Shown: positions 36,627-46,193 of the stretch, one piece after another
Numbering within the stretch: position 1 is the first letter of the stretch
How the letters are laid out: the number at the start of each line of letters is the position of its first letter
Assembly (NCBI GenBank): GCA_020052615.1
Contig: JAGVOT010000070.1
Location: 22,988 to 86,987 of the forward strand
Direction: 5' to 3'
DNA from: Nitrospirota bacterium
Lineage (GTDB): Bacteria; Nitrospirota; UBA9217
DNA: 64,000 nt
Program-made: the position numbers and the translations under genes
Notes under the pieces: generated by a model
Databases searched by the model: none
Told to the model about the DNA's origin: nothing
Seen by the model: the letters and a program-made list of their open reading frames with translations, nothing else

Positions 36627-38085
36627 ACCGGATATCCTCCAGCCTGACCCGTTGTTCCGCAGTCGTCTGGAGGCGGACATTGTCGTGATCGGCTCCGGGC
36701 CCGGGGGAGCGTTGACAGCCTGTTTGCTCGCCGAAGCAGGGCGGGATGTGTTGCTTGTTGAGGAAGGGCCGTCTTTTCCCCAAACGTCGGCTGCTCCTTT
36801 TTCGCTGGATGAAATGGAGTCGAAATACCGGAACGGCGGCATCACGTTCGCTGCAGGGCGGCCGAACGTCTCATACGTTGAAGGACGGTGCGTCGGCGGC
36901 GGCAGCGAGATAAACGCCTGTCTGTACCACAGGGCGCCTGAAGAGGTACTGCATGCATGGACGGAGAGCCATCGCGTCGACGGGCTCGACAGCCGAGGAA
37001 TGGAGCCTTTCTTTGAAGCCAATGAGCGGGAACTGGGGGTGACGGACGTTCCGGCCGATCCTTGCCCGGCTGCCCTGAGACTGAGGGAAGGGGCAACGCT
37101 GCTTGGGTGGAGATCGGTCTCGGTCCCGCATTTTATCAGGAACGGTCCGGGTTCTCCCGGATCCTCTGCGGGACTGCTGCGGCAATCCATGACGGAGACC
37201 TTTCTCCCCCGGTTCACAAGAGCAGGCGGACGAATGCTTGCGCAGACACGGGTCACGAAACTGGTACGAACGTCTTCGGGGGGGGGCTGGCAGGTATCGG
37301 CAGCGTTCGCGGACGATCGGCGCGTTACGATCAATGCCATGAACGTCTTTCTGGCGGCAGGCGCCGTTCAAACCCCCGCCTTGTTGCGGCAGAGCGGCAT
37401 AAAACGCAATATCGGCAACAGCCTCCGCTTGCACCCGACGGTCCGTGTTGTTGCCGAATTTTCGGAAACGGTTTCGGCCGGGAAACGAGTTCCCCGGGAG
37501 CAGGTCAAGGAGTTCTCGCCCTGGTACAGCTTCGGGTGTTCGGTCAGCACACTCCCGCACCTTTCCGCAGCTCTTGTCAATCATCCCGAACAACTCCCGG
37601 GACTGGAGGAGAGGTGGCATCGAATGGCAATCTTCTACGTCATGACAGCCGCCGGGACCGGCGCGGTTCGACGGCCGCGGTTTTTATCAGCGCCTGTTGT
37701 CCGATATGATGTCGGCCATGACGGTCTTCGTCTGCTCTCCGAGGGCCTTAAGCGATTGTGCCGGTTATTGCTTGCTGCCGGAGCGACGGCCTTGTATCCG
37801 ACGATCGCGGGGGTACGGGGGATCCGGTCGACAGCCGACATCGAGTCCATCGCCGACCCGCTGCCCGGCGACAGGACCGGCCTGGTGACCCTGCACCTGA
37901 TGGGAAGTTGCCCCATGGGAGAGGACCCCTCCGTACGCGCTGTCGATTCCTATGGCCTTGTCCCGGGTGAACGGGGCCTGTTCGTTAATGACGCATCGCT
38001 CTTCTGTTCCGCTGTGGGCGTCAATCCGCAGGGAACCATCATGGCCCTGGCTCGCAGGAATGTGATGCATTTTCTGAATTCGTGA
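36616..38085 (+). CDS. GMC-family FAD oxidoreductase
   Basis: DIVVIGSGPGGALTACLLAEAGRDVLLVEEG; C-terminal NDASLFCSAVGVNPQGTIMALARR. Confidence 0.92.
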   Translation: MNTRPDILQPDPLFRSRLEADIVVIGSGPGGALTACLLAEAGRDVLLVEEGPSFPQTSAAPFSLDEMESKYRNGGITFAAGRPNVSYVEGRCVGGGSEINACLYHRAPEEVLHAWTESHRVDGLDSRGMEPFFEANERELGVTDVPADPCPAALRLREGATLLGWRSVSVPHFIRNGPGSPGSSAGLLRQSMTETFLPRFTRAGGRMLAQTRVTKLVRTSSGGGWQVSAAFADDRRVTINAMNVFLAAGAVQTPALLRQSGIKRNIGNSLRLHPTVRVVAEFSETVSAGKRVPREQVKEFSPWYSFGCSVSTLPHLSAALVNHPEQLPGLEERWHRMAIFYVMTAAGTGAVRRPRFLSAPVVRYDVGHDGLRLLSEGLKRLCRLLLAAGATALYPTIAGVRGIRSTADIESIADPLPGDRTGLVTLHLMGSCPMGEDPSVRAVDSYGLVPGERGLFVNDASLFCSAVGVNPQGTIMALARRNVMHFLNS

Positions 38086-38101
38086 AGGAACAGGGGACCT
38101 C

Positions 38102-39166
38102 ATGGGGTTGCATCTCATAACAGGCGGGAACGGGTATGTTGGGAGCTTCCTGGCACGGAAACTTGCCGCCCTGGGAGAGCGCGTTCGTTGCGTCGACCTG
38201 TCCGGGGAGGCATCTCACGTTCCCGGTGTGGACTACCGCCGCATGGACATTCTCGACGCTCCGGCGCTCCGGAGCGCCATGCAGGGAGTTGAGTATGTCC
38301 ACCACAACGCCGCCCTGGTCCCTTTAAGAAAGGCAGGCAAACGGTTCTGGCAGGTCAACGTGGAGGGGACCCGCGCCGTTCTCATGGCTGCCGAGGAAGC
38401 AGGCGTCAGGCATTTCTCGCACATGAGCTCATCGGCAGTCTACGGCACTGTCAGCGAGGACATGTGTCCCCTCCGAACAACGACCCCGCCGCGGCCCGTC
38501 GAAGCATATGGCAGATCGAAATATGCTGCCGAACAGATCATATTGGAACAGAGGGACGGGAGCAGGCACATGACTTGCTCCATCATCAGGCCCAAAACGA
38601 TCCTGGGGCCCGAACGGCTGGGTATATTCCAGATCCTGTTCGAATGGATCAGCGAAGGGGCGAATGTCTACATCATCGGCGACGGCTCGAACCGTTTCCA
38701 ATTCGCGTATATTGACGATATCGTTGCCGTCAGCATCGAGACGGCGATGAGAGAAAAGAGCGGGATATTCAACATCGGGACAGACCGGTACGGGTCGCTT
38801 CGGGAGGCGCTTGAAGGGCTATGCCGCCACGCCGCCACCGGATCGAGGGTCATCGGGCTGCCGGTTCCGCTGAGCATTGCCGCTTTATGGATCGCCGACA
38901 TGCTCAGGGTCTCGCCCCTCGCACCATGGCATTACCTGACCTATCACAGGCCCTTTTATTGTGACCTGAGCAATGAATTCCGGGAGCTTGAATGGCGGCC
39001 CGCCTATTCGAACGAGGAAATGCTGATCGCTTCGTATGAGTGGTACCTGAACAACCGGAGCAGCCTGGGCCGCGCATTCGAGACCTACGGACACCGGGGC
39101 AAGCTCGATCAGGGGATCCTGCGGCTCTTAAAGCTGCTCTCTCAAAGCGGCAAAGCCCGTCGCTGA
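38102..39166 (+). CDS. NAD-dependent epimerase/dehydratase (3-beta-HSD-like extended SDR)
   Basis: LHLITGGNGYVGSFLARKLAALG; MSSSAVYG; EAYGRSKYAAEQIIL. Confidence 0.9.
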   Translation: MGLHLITGGNGYVGSFLARKLAALGERVRCVDLSGEASHVPGVDYRRMDILDAPALRSAMQGVEYVHHNAALVPLRKAGKRFWQVNVEGTRAVLMAAEEAGVRHFSHMSSSAVYGTVSEDMCPLRTTTPPRPVEAYGRSKYAAEQIILEQRDGSRHMTCSIIRPKTILGPERLGIFQILFEWISEGANVYIIGDGSNRFQFAYIDDIVAVSIETAMREKSGIFNIGTDRYGSLREALEGLCRHAATGSRVIGLPVPLSIAALWIADMLRVSPLAPWHYLTYHRPFYCDLSNEFRELEWRPAYSNEEMLIASYEWYLNNRSSLGRAFETYGHRGKLDQGILRLLKLLSQSGKARR

Positions 39167-39179
39167 CCGGTATTGCCGG

Positions 39180-40805
39180 ATGAAGCTATGGAGATCGTGC
39201 ATGAGTGATACGTTGACGTCCGGAGCCGACCGGTTCGACAGGCTGGTGACGTTGTCGATGACAGGGCTCGCTGTCCTCGCCGCGATCATCCAGCTCCTCC
39301 ACGTGCTCACACACTTTCCGTTCTTCGATGAGACGCTGCATGTGCGATACTTATGGCTCTTTTCGATGGATCTGAGGCCGGAGCAGGACTTTTTCTGCAT
39401 CTATCCGGCACTGGGCTATCTGATGACGCTCCCCTTTATGCGTCTCTTTCCCGAGTCCGCCTTTGTCGTTCTTGCACTGCGGTGCCTGTCCCTCGTCGCG
39501 ACCGTGCTCCTCGGCCTCCTGTTCTATCATCACGGACAGCGGAACGGGCGCAATGGCATGCCGGCAGTCCTGGCCTATCTCCTGATCGTCACGGCTCCGC
39601 CCCTGGGGGTCTTTTTCTCCGAGTACAGCATCGATCATCCGGCGGCGTTTGCCGCTATCGCAGCAATGCTGCTGTTCTTCGGCGAGCCCCGGCTGTCCCG
39701 GATCGGCTCTGCGTCCGCGCTGACTGTCCTCTCTGTCGTCATCATGCCGAAGTACCCGTTGCCGCTTTTCCTGGGCATGGGAGGCCTTCTCGCAGCATAT
39801 TATCGGAATAATCGCGGGATCATGCAGGCAGCTGCGGCAGCCGCGGCTGGCGCCCTTTCGGCCCTTGCCCTGGTCTGGACGTATTTTTTTCTGAATAACG
39901 CGTCCCTGTACGAAAACATCATTCATTCCCACGTTCTGCAGTACCGGTGGAGCAGACTGACTGCTTTCTTCGGATTCCACGGCGGCTCGGAGCCGCTCAT
40001 CGTTGCCGTCGCGGAATTCTTCCGCGACAATCCGGCCGCCGCCGTCCTCGTCGCTCTCGGCGTTGCGGGATGGGCCCGACGGTCCTGGCGCAACCCGGAC
40101 GGTGTTTCCCTCGGGGGAGCGGGAGTCCTGCTGGGTACGCTGATCAGTGCTATTCTCGTCAAGGACTTTCACGCCCAGTATCTCGCGCCCGTCGTCTTGT
40201 GCCTTGCATTGTTCGTTCCTTACGCTCCCGCGCTCCATACCCCGAGCCGTCTTTTCAGGGTGGCGACCGCGGTGCTTCTGTCCCTAACACTGGTGATCCT
40301 TTCCTTTCGCATGGCTGCGGTTGCCCGGGAATTCCAGGAGACGCCATTCAATGTCCGCGCGGCGACGAGGACCGCCGAGCGCTCGGTTGATCTGATCGTG
40401 ATGGCTCCGCCGGCCATGAGCGTTCTGAACGAATATGAAGAATTGCTGAAGATGATCCCGCGCGACGAGCGTGTAGTGGCCATGTGGCCGGAGCATCCCC
40501 TGTTCAGAAGGGATGTCGGCGTTTTTGTCCATGACGAGAAGCCAAGCTATTTTACAGCTCTCTCTGAAGGGGACCCGCTGCGCAAGCAGTTCGATCCGAA
40601 AGCATTTCGCAGAGCCCTTGACGTACGGCCGCCAGCGCTGTTCTCGCCGCTTGGGCAGGATATGACCTACCCTCCGGGTTATGTCGAGGAGATCCAGGAT
40701 TTTCTGGCACGGCACAGAGACCTTTATATCGTGGTCCGGCTCGGGGTGTCCGGTTACGTAGTTCGGAGGGACCTGGTCAAGGGCCTGCCGCGCGGCGCCC
40801 GATGA
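39180..40805 (+). CDS. Polytopic GT-C-like membrane glycosyltransferase
   Basis: About 10 hydrophobic helices; FFDETLHVRYLWLFSMDLRPEQDFFCIYPALGYLMTLPFMRLFPES early loop. Start may be 39201. Confidence 0.7.
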   Translation: MKLWRSCMSDTLTSGADRFDRLVTLSMTGLAVLAAIIQLLHVLTHFPFFDETLHVRYLWLFSMDLRPEQDFFCIYPALGYLMTLPFMRLFPESAFVVLALRCLSLVATVLLGLLFYHHGQRNGRNGMPAVLAYLLIVTAPPLGVFFSEYSIDHPAAFAAIAAMLLFFGEPRLSRIGSASALTVLSVVIMPKYPLPLFLGMGGLLAAYYRNNRGIMQAAAAAAAGALSALALVWTYFFLNNASLYENIIHSHVLQYRWSRLTAFFGFHGGSEPLIVAVAEFFRDNPAAAVLVALGVAGWARRSWRNPDGVSLGGAGVLLGTLISAILVKDFHAQYLAPVVLCLALFVPYAPALHTPSRLFRVATAVLLSLTLVILSFRMAAVAREFQETPFNVRAATRTAERSVDLIVMAPPAMSVLNEYEELLKMIPRDERVVAMWPEHPLFRRDVGVFVHDEKPSYFTALSEGDPLRKQFDPKAFRRALDVRPPALFSPLGQDMTYPPGYVEEIQDFLARHRDLYIVVRLGVSGYVVRRDLVKGLPRGAR

Positions 40806-40950
40806 CAGCGGCAGTCGCCGGGTGGCCTGAACCCTGTAAAATGTCTGCAAGAGGAGCGCCTGACCGTTTATAATGACAGCCGTGACCCGCGTAACGGCCT
40901 ATGGTTGATAAAATGAAATCAGTGATAAAAGAATTGCAGGACGGGACGTC

Positions 40951-42177
40951 ATGAACTGGAAGCTTATCAGGATCATCGACGCCTATGCCGGGATACCCCT
41001 TCTCTACGCGCTCGCGGCGTTCCGGAAGCTGTTCAACCGGAGAAGCAGCCGACACGTTCCGCCGCTCGTGCGCACGATCCTGCTCGTAAAATTCTGGGGC
41101 ATCGGCAATATCTTCATGATGCTGCCGTCGGCAGCGGCCCTGCGTCGGACCTATCCTGATGCGGAGATCGATCTGCTGACACTGGAATCCAGCAGGCAGG
41201 CGGCGGAGTGCGCGGGCGCCTTCAACAGGATCGAGACCGTGGACACGCGGGGGGGCTTCGAATTCCTGAAGACCACGAGATCGATGATCTTGGCGCTGCG
41301 GCGCAGGGAGTATGACGTGATCGTCGATTTCGAACAATTCGCACGCTTTTCGGCGATCTGCATCGCATTGATCGGGAAAAGAACGACGATCGGGTTCAAT
41401 ACGGCCGCGCAGCGCCGCCATTATCTGTTCACCCGGCCGGTGGCGTATGATAATACGATGCATGTCACTCGGTCGTACTGCACCCTGGTAGAGTCTGCCG
41501 GGACAGCGGCAGGGTCGTGCCATGCATCGAGCCTGTCCATCCTCCCTGAACCGCAGGAACGCGCAGCGGGAGCATGGGCACGACTCGGCATCGGGGCGGA
41601 TCCGTTCATCATATTCCATGTAGGTACGAGCAGCAATTTCAAGGAGAGGCGCTGGCCGGCATCGAGCTATGCTGCACTTGCGGACAGTCTTATCGAGAAA
41701 CATGGTGTGCGGATCGTGTTGACAGGCCTTGCAGAGGAGCGTTTCGTCGCTTCCGAGGTCATCGCGCTGGTTCGCTCCCGTGACCGGTTGGTGAATGCAG
41801 CCGGCATCGTCAGCTTCCAGGAGTATTTCGACCTGATACGATCGAGCAGGCTCGTTATTTCCGCAGATACTGCGGCGGTGCATATCGCCTCAGCGATCGG
41901 GGTGCCTGTCGTCGGGCTGTACGGACCGAACACGCCGCAGCTTTACGGCCCTTGGGAAGAGCGCGGCCTGGCAGTGTACGAACAGTTGTCCTGCAGTCCC
42001 TGCATCACGAATTTCAATGCCAAGACCCATAACTGTCGGCATCCTCAGGGAAAAGGCGCCTGCATGCGGAAGATAAGCGCGAAAGACGTCGATCGGCTGA
42101 TCGAGGAACATTATGGGGACCTGTTCACCTCCCCGGATCCGGCCGAGCAGGAGAGGGTGGAGCCATGTTCCCGCTGA
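40951..42177 (+). CDS. GT9 heptosyltransferase-family glycosyltransferase
   Basis: TILLVKFWGIGNIFMMLPSAAALRRTYPDAEIDLLT; FHVGTSSNFKERRWPASSYAALADSL; SADTAAVHIASAIGVPVVGLYGPNTP. Confidence 0.93.
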   Translation: MNWKLIRIIDAYAGIPLLYALAAFRKLFNRRSSRHVPPLVRTILLVKFWGIGNIFMMLPSAAALRRTYPDAEIDLLTLESSRQAAECAGAFNRIETVDTRGGFEFLKTTRSMILALRRREYDVIVDFEQFARFSAICIALIGKRTTIGFNTAAQRRHYLFTRPVAYDNTMHVTRSYCTLVESAGTAAGSCHASSLSILPEPQERAAGAWARLGIGADPFIIFHVGTSSNFKERRWPASSYAALADSLIEKHGVRIVLTGLAEERFVASEVIALVRSRDRLVNAAGIVSFQEYFDLIRSSRLVISADTAAVHIASAIGVPVVGLYGPNTPQLYGPWEERGLAVYEQLSCSPCITNFNAKTHNCRHPQGKGACMRKISAKDVDRLIEEHYGDLFTSPDPAEQERVEPCSR

Positions 42178-43220
42178 TCCGCCTGGCAAAACAGATCGCC
42201 GTCAGCAACATGACGGAGCTGAAGGCGCCCTACCGCCTCACCTATGCGCTTACGTACCGTTGCCAGCTCAAGTGCGGCATGTGCAACATCTGGAAGAAGA
42301 AGCCGCTTCGCGAACTGGACGCCGCCGAGATCGGGGAGTTCTTCCGGCGGTTCCCGCATTTTTCCTGGATCAACCTGAGCGGCGGCGAGATCTTCCTTCG
42401 GCCGGACCTGCCCGAGATCATTGCCGCCATCACGGGAGCCTGCAAACGCCTCTATCTCCTCAACTTCCCGACCAACGGCTATGAGACCGAACGTATCGTG
42501 GGAATGGTCAGGGAGATCGTGCGGTCCCGCACGGTCCCGAAGCTGCTCGTCACGGTCAGTCTTGACGGGACGCCGCCTCTGCACGACCGCATCAGGAACG
42601 CGCCGGGATCATGGGACCGGGCGATCGAGACCTACCGCGGCCTTCGGCAGCTCAAAGGCAGGGGCTTCGGCGTGTTCTTCGGCATGACGCTCCAGAACGC
42701 GAATGCCGATGCGTTTGAGGAGACGCTCCGCGCTGCAGCGGAGCGGGTACCGGGCTTGCGGGCGGCCGATTTCCATGTCAATGTCGTTCACGCTTCGGGA
42801 CACTACTACGAAAACACAGGCTGCGATTCGGACCTGGACAGGCAGGGCCTGCTCGGCCGGATGCGGCAGATCGGGAAGCTCAGGCAAACGTCGCTGCTGA
42901 ACCCGGTCGATTTCCTGGAGCGCAGGTACCAGCGGATCGCGGCCGGGTATCTCGGCGGTGATCCCGTGCCCGTCACCTGCCAGGCGCTGGGCGCCTCCCT
43001 GTTCATGGACCCGGCCGGCACGGTCTATCCCTGCACGGTATTCGACCGGCCGCTGGGAAACATCCGTGAGGCCGGGTACGATCTGCGCCGGCTCTGGAAC
43101 GGCGAGGAGCGGCGTTCCCTGAGGCATGAGATCGTTCAAGGACTTTGCCCGCGTTGCTGGACCCCCTGCGAAGCCTACCAGTCCATCCTTGCGGACCTGC
43201 TGCCGGGATTCAAGAGGTGA
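42165..43220 (+). CDS. Radical SAM protein with C-terminal SPASM/twitch-like Cys motif
   Basis: ALTYRCQLKCGMCNIWKKK (CX3CX2C); C-terminal DPAGTVYPCTVFDRPLGNI...GLCPRCWTPCEAYQS. Confidence 0.9.
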   Translation: MFPLIRLAKQIAVSNMTELKAPYRLTYALTYRCQLKCGMCNIWKKKPLRELDAAEIGEFFRRFPHFSWINLSGGEIFLRPDLPEIIAAITGACKRLYLLNFPTNGYETERIVGMVREIVRSRTVPKLLVTVSLDGTPPLHDRIRNAPGSWDRAIETYRGLRQLKGRGFGVFFGMTLQNANADAFEETLRAAAERVPGLRAADFHVNVVHASGHYYENTGCDSDLDRQGLLGRMRQIGKLRQTSLLNPVDFLERRYQRIAAGYLGGDPVPVTCQALGASLFMDPAGTVYPCTVFDRPLGNIREAGYDLRRLWNGEERRSLRHEIVQGLCPRCWTPCEAYQSILADLLPGFKR

Positions 43221-43224
43221 TGCA

Positions 43225-44340
43225 ATGATCCGGAAGGTCTATCTCGACTTCATACGGGACAAACTGGCCGGCCGCGAGCTGCGCTGGCTCCTGTCGCGTG
43301 CCGTCCAGTACGGCCTCCTCCACGCTTCCTACCTGTTCAAAAAGCCCTTCTGCGGCCCTGTCCTGGGGACCCTGGTCACGAACTACTCCTGCAATTACCG
43401 GTGCGTCATGTGCGACCTGCGTTTGCGCGACCAGGAGCTGCGTGGCCGGGGGCTCCGCGAACTGGACACCGCGGGAATGAAAAAAGTGCTGAGCTCCTTT
43501 GCGGCCCTGGGCACGTCGGGCATCGGGTTCACCGGCGGCGAACCCCTCCTCCGGAAGGACATCTTCGAACTGCTGGCTTACACAAAAGCCTCAGGTATGA
43601 TCTCCCACCTGAACACGAACGGATCGCTGCTGGACGAGGAGAACGTCAGGAGGATCCTGGCGGCAAAAGTGGATTCCCTCAACATCTCCCTGGACGGGGC
43701 CCGCGCTGCCACCCACGACTCCCTGCGCGGAATCCCGGGCGCCTTTGCCAGGGCAGTAGAGGGCGTGGAAAGGGTCAACACGCTCCGGAAGAGGGAAGGT
43801 GCCCGGCTTCGCATCAAGACCGTTGCCGTGCTGCAGGAGGGCAATGTCGACGAGGTTCCTGACCTGGTGCGTCTGGCTGAAGACCTGGGCGTGGACTGCA
43901 TCGAATTCATACCGCGGCAGCAGTTCCTGTCACGACCTGACCGGTCTCCCGCGCCGGCCCCGGCGTTCCTGAAAAAGATCGAGCAGGTTTCACAGTACCT
44001 TCTGGGGCAGGAGCACGGGAAGGTCAGGATAGAGAACTCGCGGACCCATCTCCGGCTGTTTCCCGCTTCCTTCCGGAACGAACCGTCTCCGCTCAAATGC
44101 TATGCAGGCTACAATTCCCTTGCCGTCGACTGCTATGGGGAGGTCTATCCTTGCGTTCCCTGGTACAATTGGCGCCGGTCCGCCGGGAACGTCCGGGACA
44201 AGGGGCTGGCAGATCTCTGGTATTCGAAGGGATACGACGAGGTCCGCCGGGAGGTCCGGAGCTGCCGGAGCTGTTATCTCAACTGCCAGGCGGAATTGAA
44301 CATCCTCTTCGACCTGGGCGCATCAGGGAGGATCAGATAG
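43225..44340 (+). CDS. Radical SAM/SPASM-domain protein
   Basis: VTNYSCNYRCVMCDLR (CX3CX2C); FTGGEPLLRKDIFELL; C-terminal KCYAGYNSLAVDCYGEVYPCVPWYN...SCRSCYLNCQAE. ORF track starts at 43126. Confidence 0.92.
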   Translation: MIRKVYLDFIRDKLAGRELRWLLSRAVQYGLLHASYLFKKPFCGPVLGTLVTNYSCNYRCVMCDLRLRDQELRGRGLRELDTAGMKKVLSSFAALGTSGIGFTGGEPLLRKDIFELLAYTKASGMISHLNTNGSLLDEENVRRILAAKVDSLNISLDGARAATHDSLRGIPGAFARAVEGVERVNTLRKREGARLRIKTVAVLQEGNVDEVPDLVRLAEDLGVDCIEFIPRQQFLSRPDRSPAPAPAFLKKIEQVSQYLLGQEHGKVRIENSRTHLRLFPASFRNEPSPLKCYAGYNSLAVDCYGEVYPCVPWYNWRRSAGNVRDKGLADLWYSKGYDEVRREVRSCRSCYLNCQAELNILFDLGASGRIR

Positions 44341-44342
44341 CT

Positions 44343-46193
44343 ATGGCCAGCGTTCCCGGTGCCGGCGTATCCGTCCCGACATCACGCAGTTCGGGTTGGC
44401 GCCTCCCGGCTTTCGTCGTCTCGCTGTTGACCTTCCTGGCGTTCCTGCCGTCTCTCCGGAACGATTTCGTCATATGGGACGACGATCTCTACATCCTGAA
44501 TAACCAGCATATCCGCTCTTTGGATGGGGAATTCCTCCGATGGGCCTTCACTGAGCACCTGGTCAACTACTGGCATCCACTCACCTGGATATCCCATGCC
44601 CTGGACTATGCGGTCTGGGGGCTCAATCCCTTCGGTCATCATCTGACAGCGGTCCTGCTGCACGCGCTCAATACTTTTTTCGTGACCCTGTTGGCTGCCG
44701 AACTGGTCAGGAAGTCATTGTCCCTGCGTGCCCGTACCGGGGGTGCGTTCGGGCAGGGGATGGCGTCCGGCGAGGACAGCGGGCGGAGCATGCTGATCGC
44801 GGCGTGCGTGACCGGACTGCTCTTCGGGCTCCATCCGCTGCATGTGGAGTCCGTGGCCTGGGTAAGTGAACGCAAGGACCTGCTCTGCGCCCTGTTCTTC
44901 GTGCTCAGCATGATGGCGTACGTGCGCGCCTTTGAACCGGGAGGGCCGGTCCGGGTACGGGAAACGATGGCGAACCGGCGCTATCAGGTGTCGCTGCTGT
45001 TCTTTGCCCTTGCCCTCGCAAGCAAGCCCATGGCGGTGACGCTCCCCGCGGTCCTCCTGGTCCTTGACGGGTATCCGCTCAGGCGGATCGGCACGGCAAA
45101 GGATGCCGCGGCGGTCTTCCTGGAGAAGCTGCCGTTCATTGCCCTGAGCGTCCTTGTCGCGGCGGTGACCTTCACCGCCCAGCGGGAGATCGGGGCCATG
45201 GCGTCCCTGGCGGACATCTCGCTGATGGACCGCATACTCATGGCCCTGCGGACGATCGTCCTTTACCTGTGGAACATGATTCTGCCTGTCGGACTGCTGC
45301 CGTACTATCCCGATCCGCCCTCCCTATCGGTCCAGTGGGCGGAATACGCCGGTGCGCTGTTCATGGTCGCCGCCGCGACCGCCGTCTGCATCGCGGTCAT
45401 GAAAAAGCAGCCCTTCTGGCTCGCGGCATGGGCCTGTTACCTGGTGACGCTGCTGCCGGTGCTCGGGATCGTCAAGGTCGGCCCCGTTTCCGTGGCCGAC
45501 CGGTTCACCTATCTGCCCAGCCTGGGACCGTTCCTTCTTGCAGGGCTCGGCGCGGCATGGCTCTGGGGCCGGGCAGGCAGGGGACAAGCAGGACGCCCGA
45601 GGCTGCGCGGCTTCCTCGTCCTTGCCGCCTGCGGCCTCCTGGTCGCAATGTCGTGGCTGACGGTCCGGCAGATCGCCGTCTGGAAGGATACGGAAACGCT
45701 CTGGACCACGGTGATTGAGAAGGAGCCGCTCCGCGTACCGATCGCCTACTTCAACCGGGGATTGGCGCGGGGCAGGGCAGGCCGGTACGCCCAGGCGCTT
45801 GACGATTTTACGGCTGCTCTTTCCCTGGAGTCCGACTACAAAGAGGCCTATATGAACCGCGGCGCAGCGCTTGGCGCCTTGGGGCGCTATGACGAAGCCA
45901 TCGAGGACCTGAACACGGCGCTGCGGCTGAACCCGGAAAACGTCCAGGCCTACCACAACCGGGGACTGGCCCATGCAAGCGTTGGGCGCGTCCAGGACGC
46001 GATCGTGGATTACGGCGAGGTGATCAGGCTCGCGCCCGGCCTTGTGAGCGCTTACCTCGACCGCGGAGCCCTGTTCTCAAGGACCGGCCGCGCGCAGCTC
46101 GCTGCGGAGGATTTCCGGGAGGCATGCTCCCGGGGCAGCGAAGAGGGATGCGCGGCCCTGCGCGGACTTCGACCGGGGGAGGACCGGCCATGA
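44343..46193 (+). CDS. TMTC/GT-C-like polytopic TPR protein, array member 1
   Basis: NDFVIWDDDLYILNNQHIRSLDGEF...YWHPLTWISHALDYAVWGLNPFGHHLT; TPRs; AEDFREACSRGSEEGC cap. ORF track starts at 44097. Confidence 0.88.
   Translation: MASVPGAGVSVPTSRSSGWRLPAFVVSLLTFLAFLPSLRNDFVIWDDDLYILNNQHIRSLDGEFLRWAFTEHLVNYWHPLTWISHALDYAVWGLNPFGHHLTAVLLHALNTFFVTLLAAELVRKSLSLRARTGGAFGQGMASGEDSGRSMLIAACVTGLLFGLHPLHVESVAWVSERKDLLCALFFVLSMMAYVRAFEPGGPVRVRETMANRRYQVSLLFFALALASKPMAVTLPAVLLVLDGYPLRRIGTAKDAAAVFLEKLPFIALSVLVAAVTFTAQREIGAMASLADISLMDRILMALRTIVLYLWNMILPVGLLPYYPDPPSLSVQWAEYAGALFMVAAATAVCIAVMKKQPFWLAAWACYLVTLLPVLGIVKVGPVSVADRFTYLPSLGPFLLAGLGAAWLWGRAGRGQAGRPRLRGFLVLAACGLLVAMSWLTVRQIAVWKDTETLWTTVIEKEPLRVPIAYFNRGLARGRAGRYAQALDDFTAALSLESDYKEAYMNRGAALGALGRYDEAIEDLNTALRLNPENVQAYHNRGLAHASVGRVQDAIVDYGEVIRLAPGLVSAYLDRGALFSRTGRAQLAAEDFREACSRGSEEGCAALRGLRPGEDRP

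Noticed and set aside
40866-40874. TATAAT box upstream of the GT9 gene as a promoter
   Set aside because: No acceptable -35 element at 16-18 bp spacing; too weak to list as a feature.
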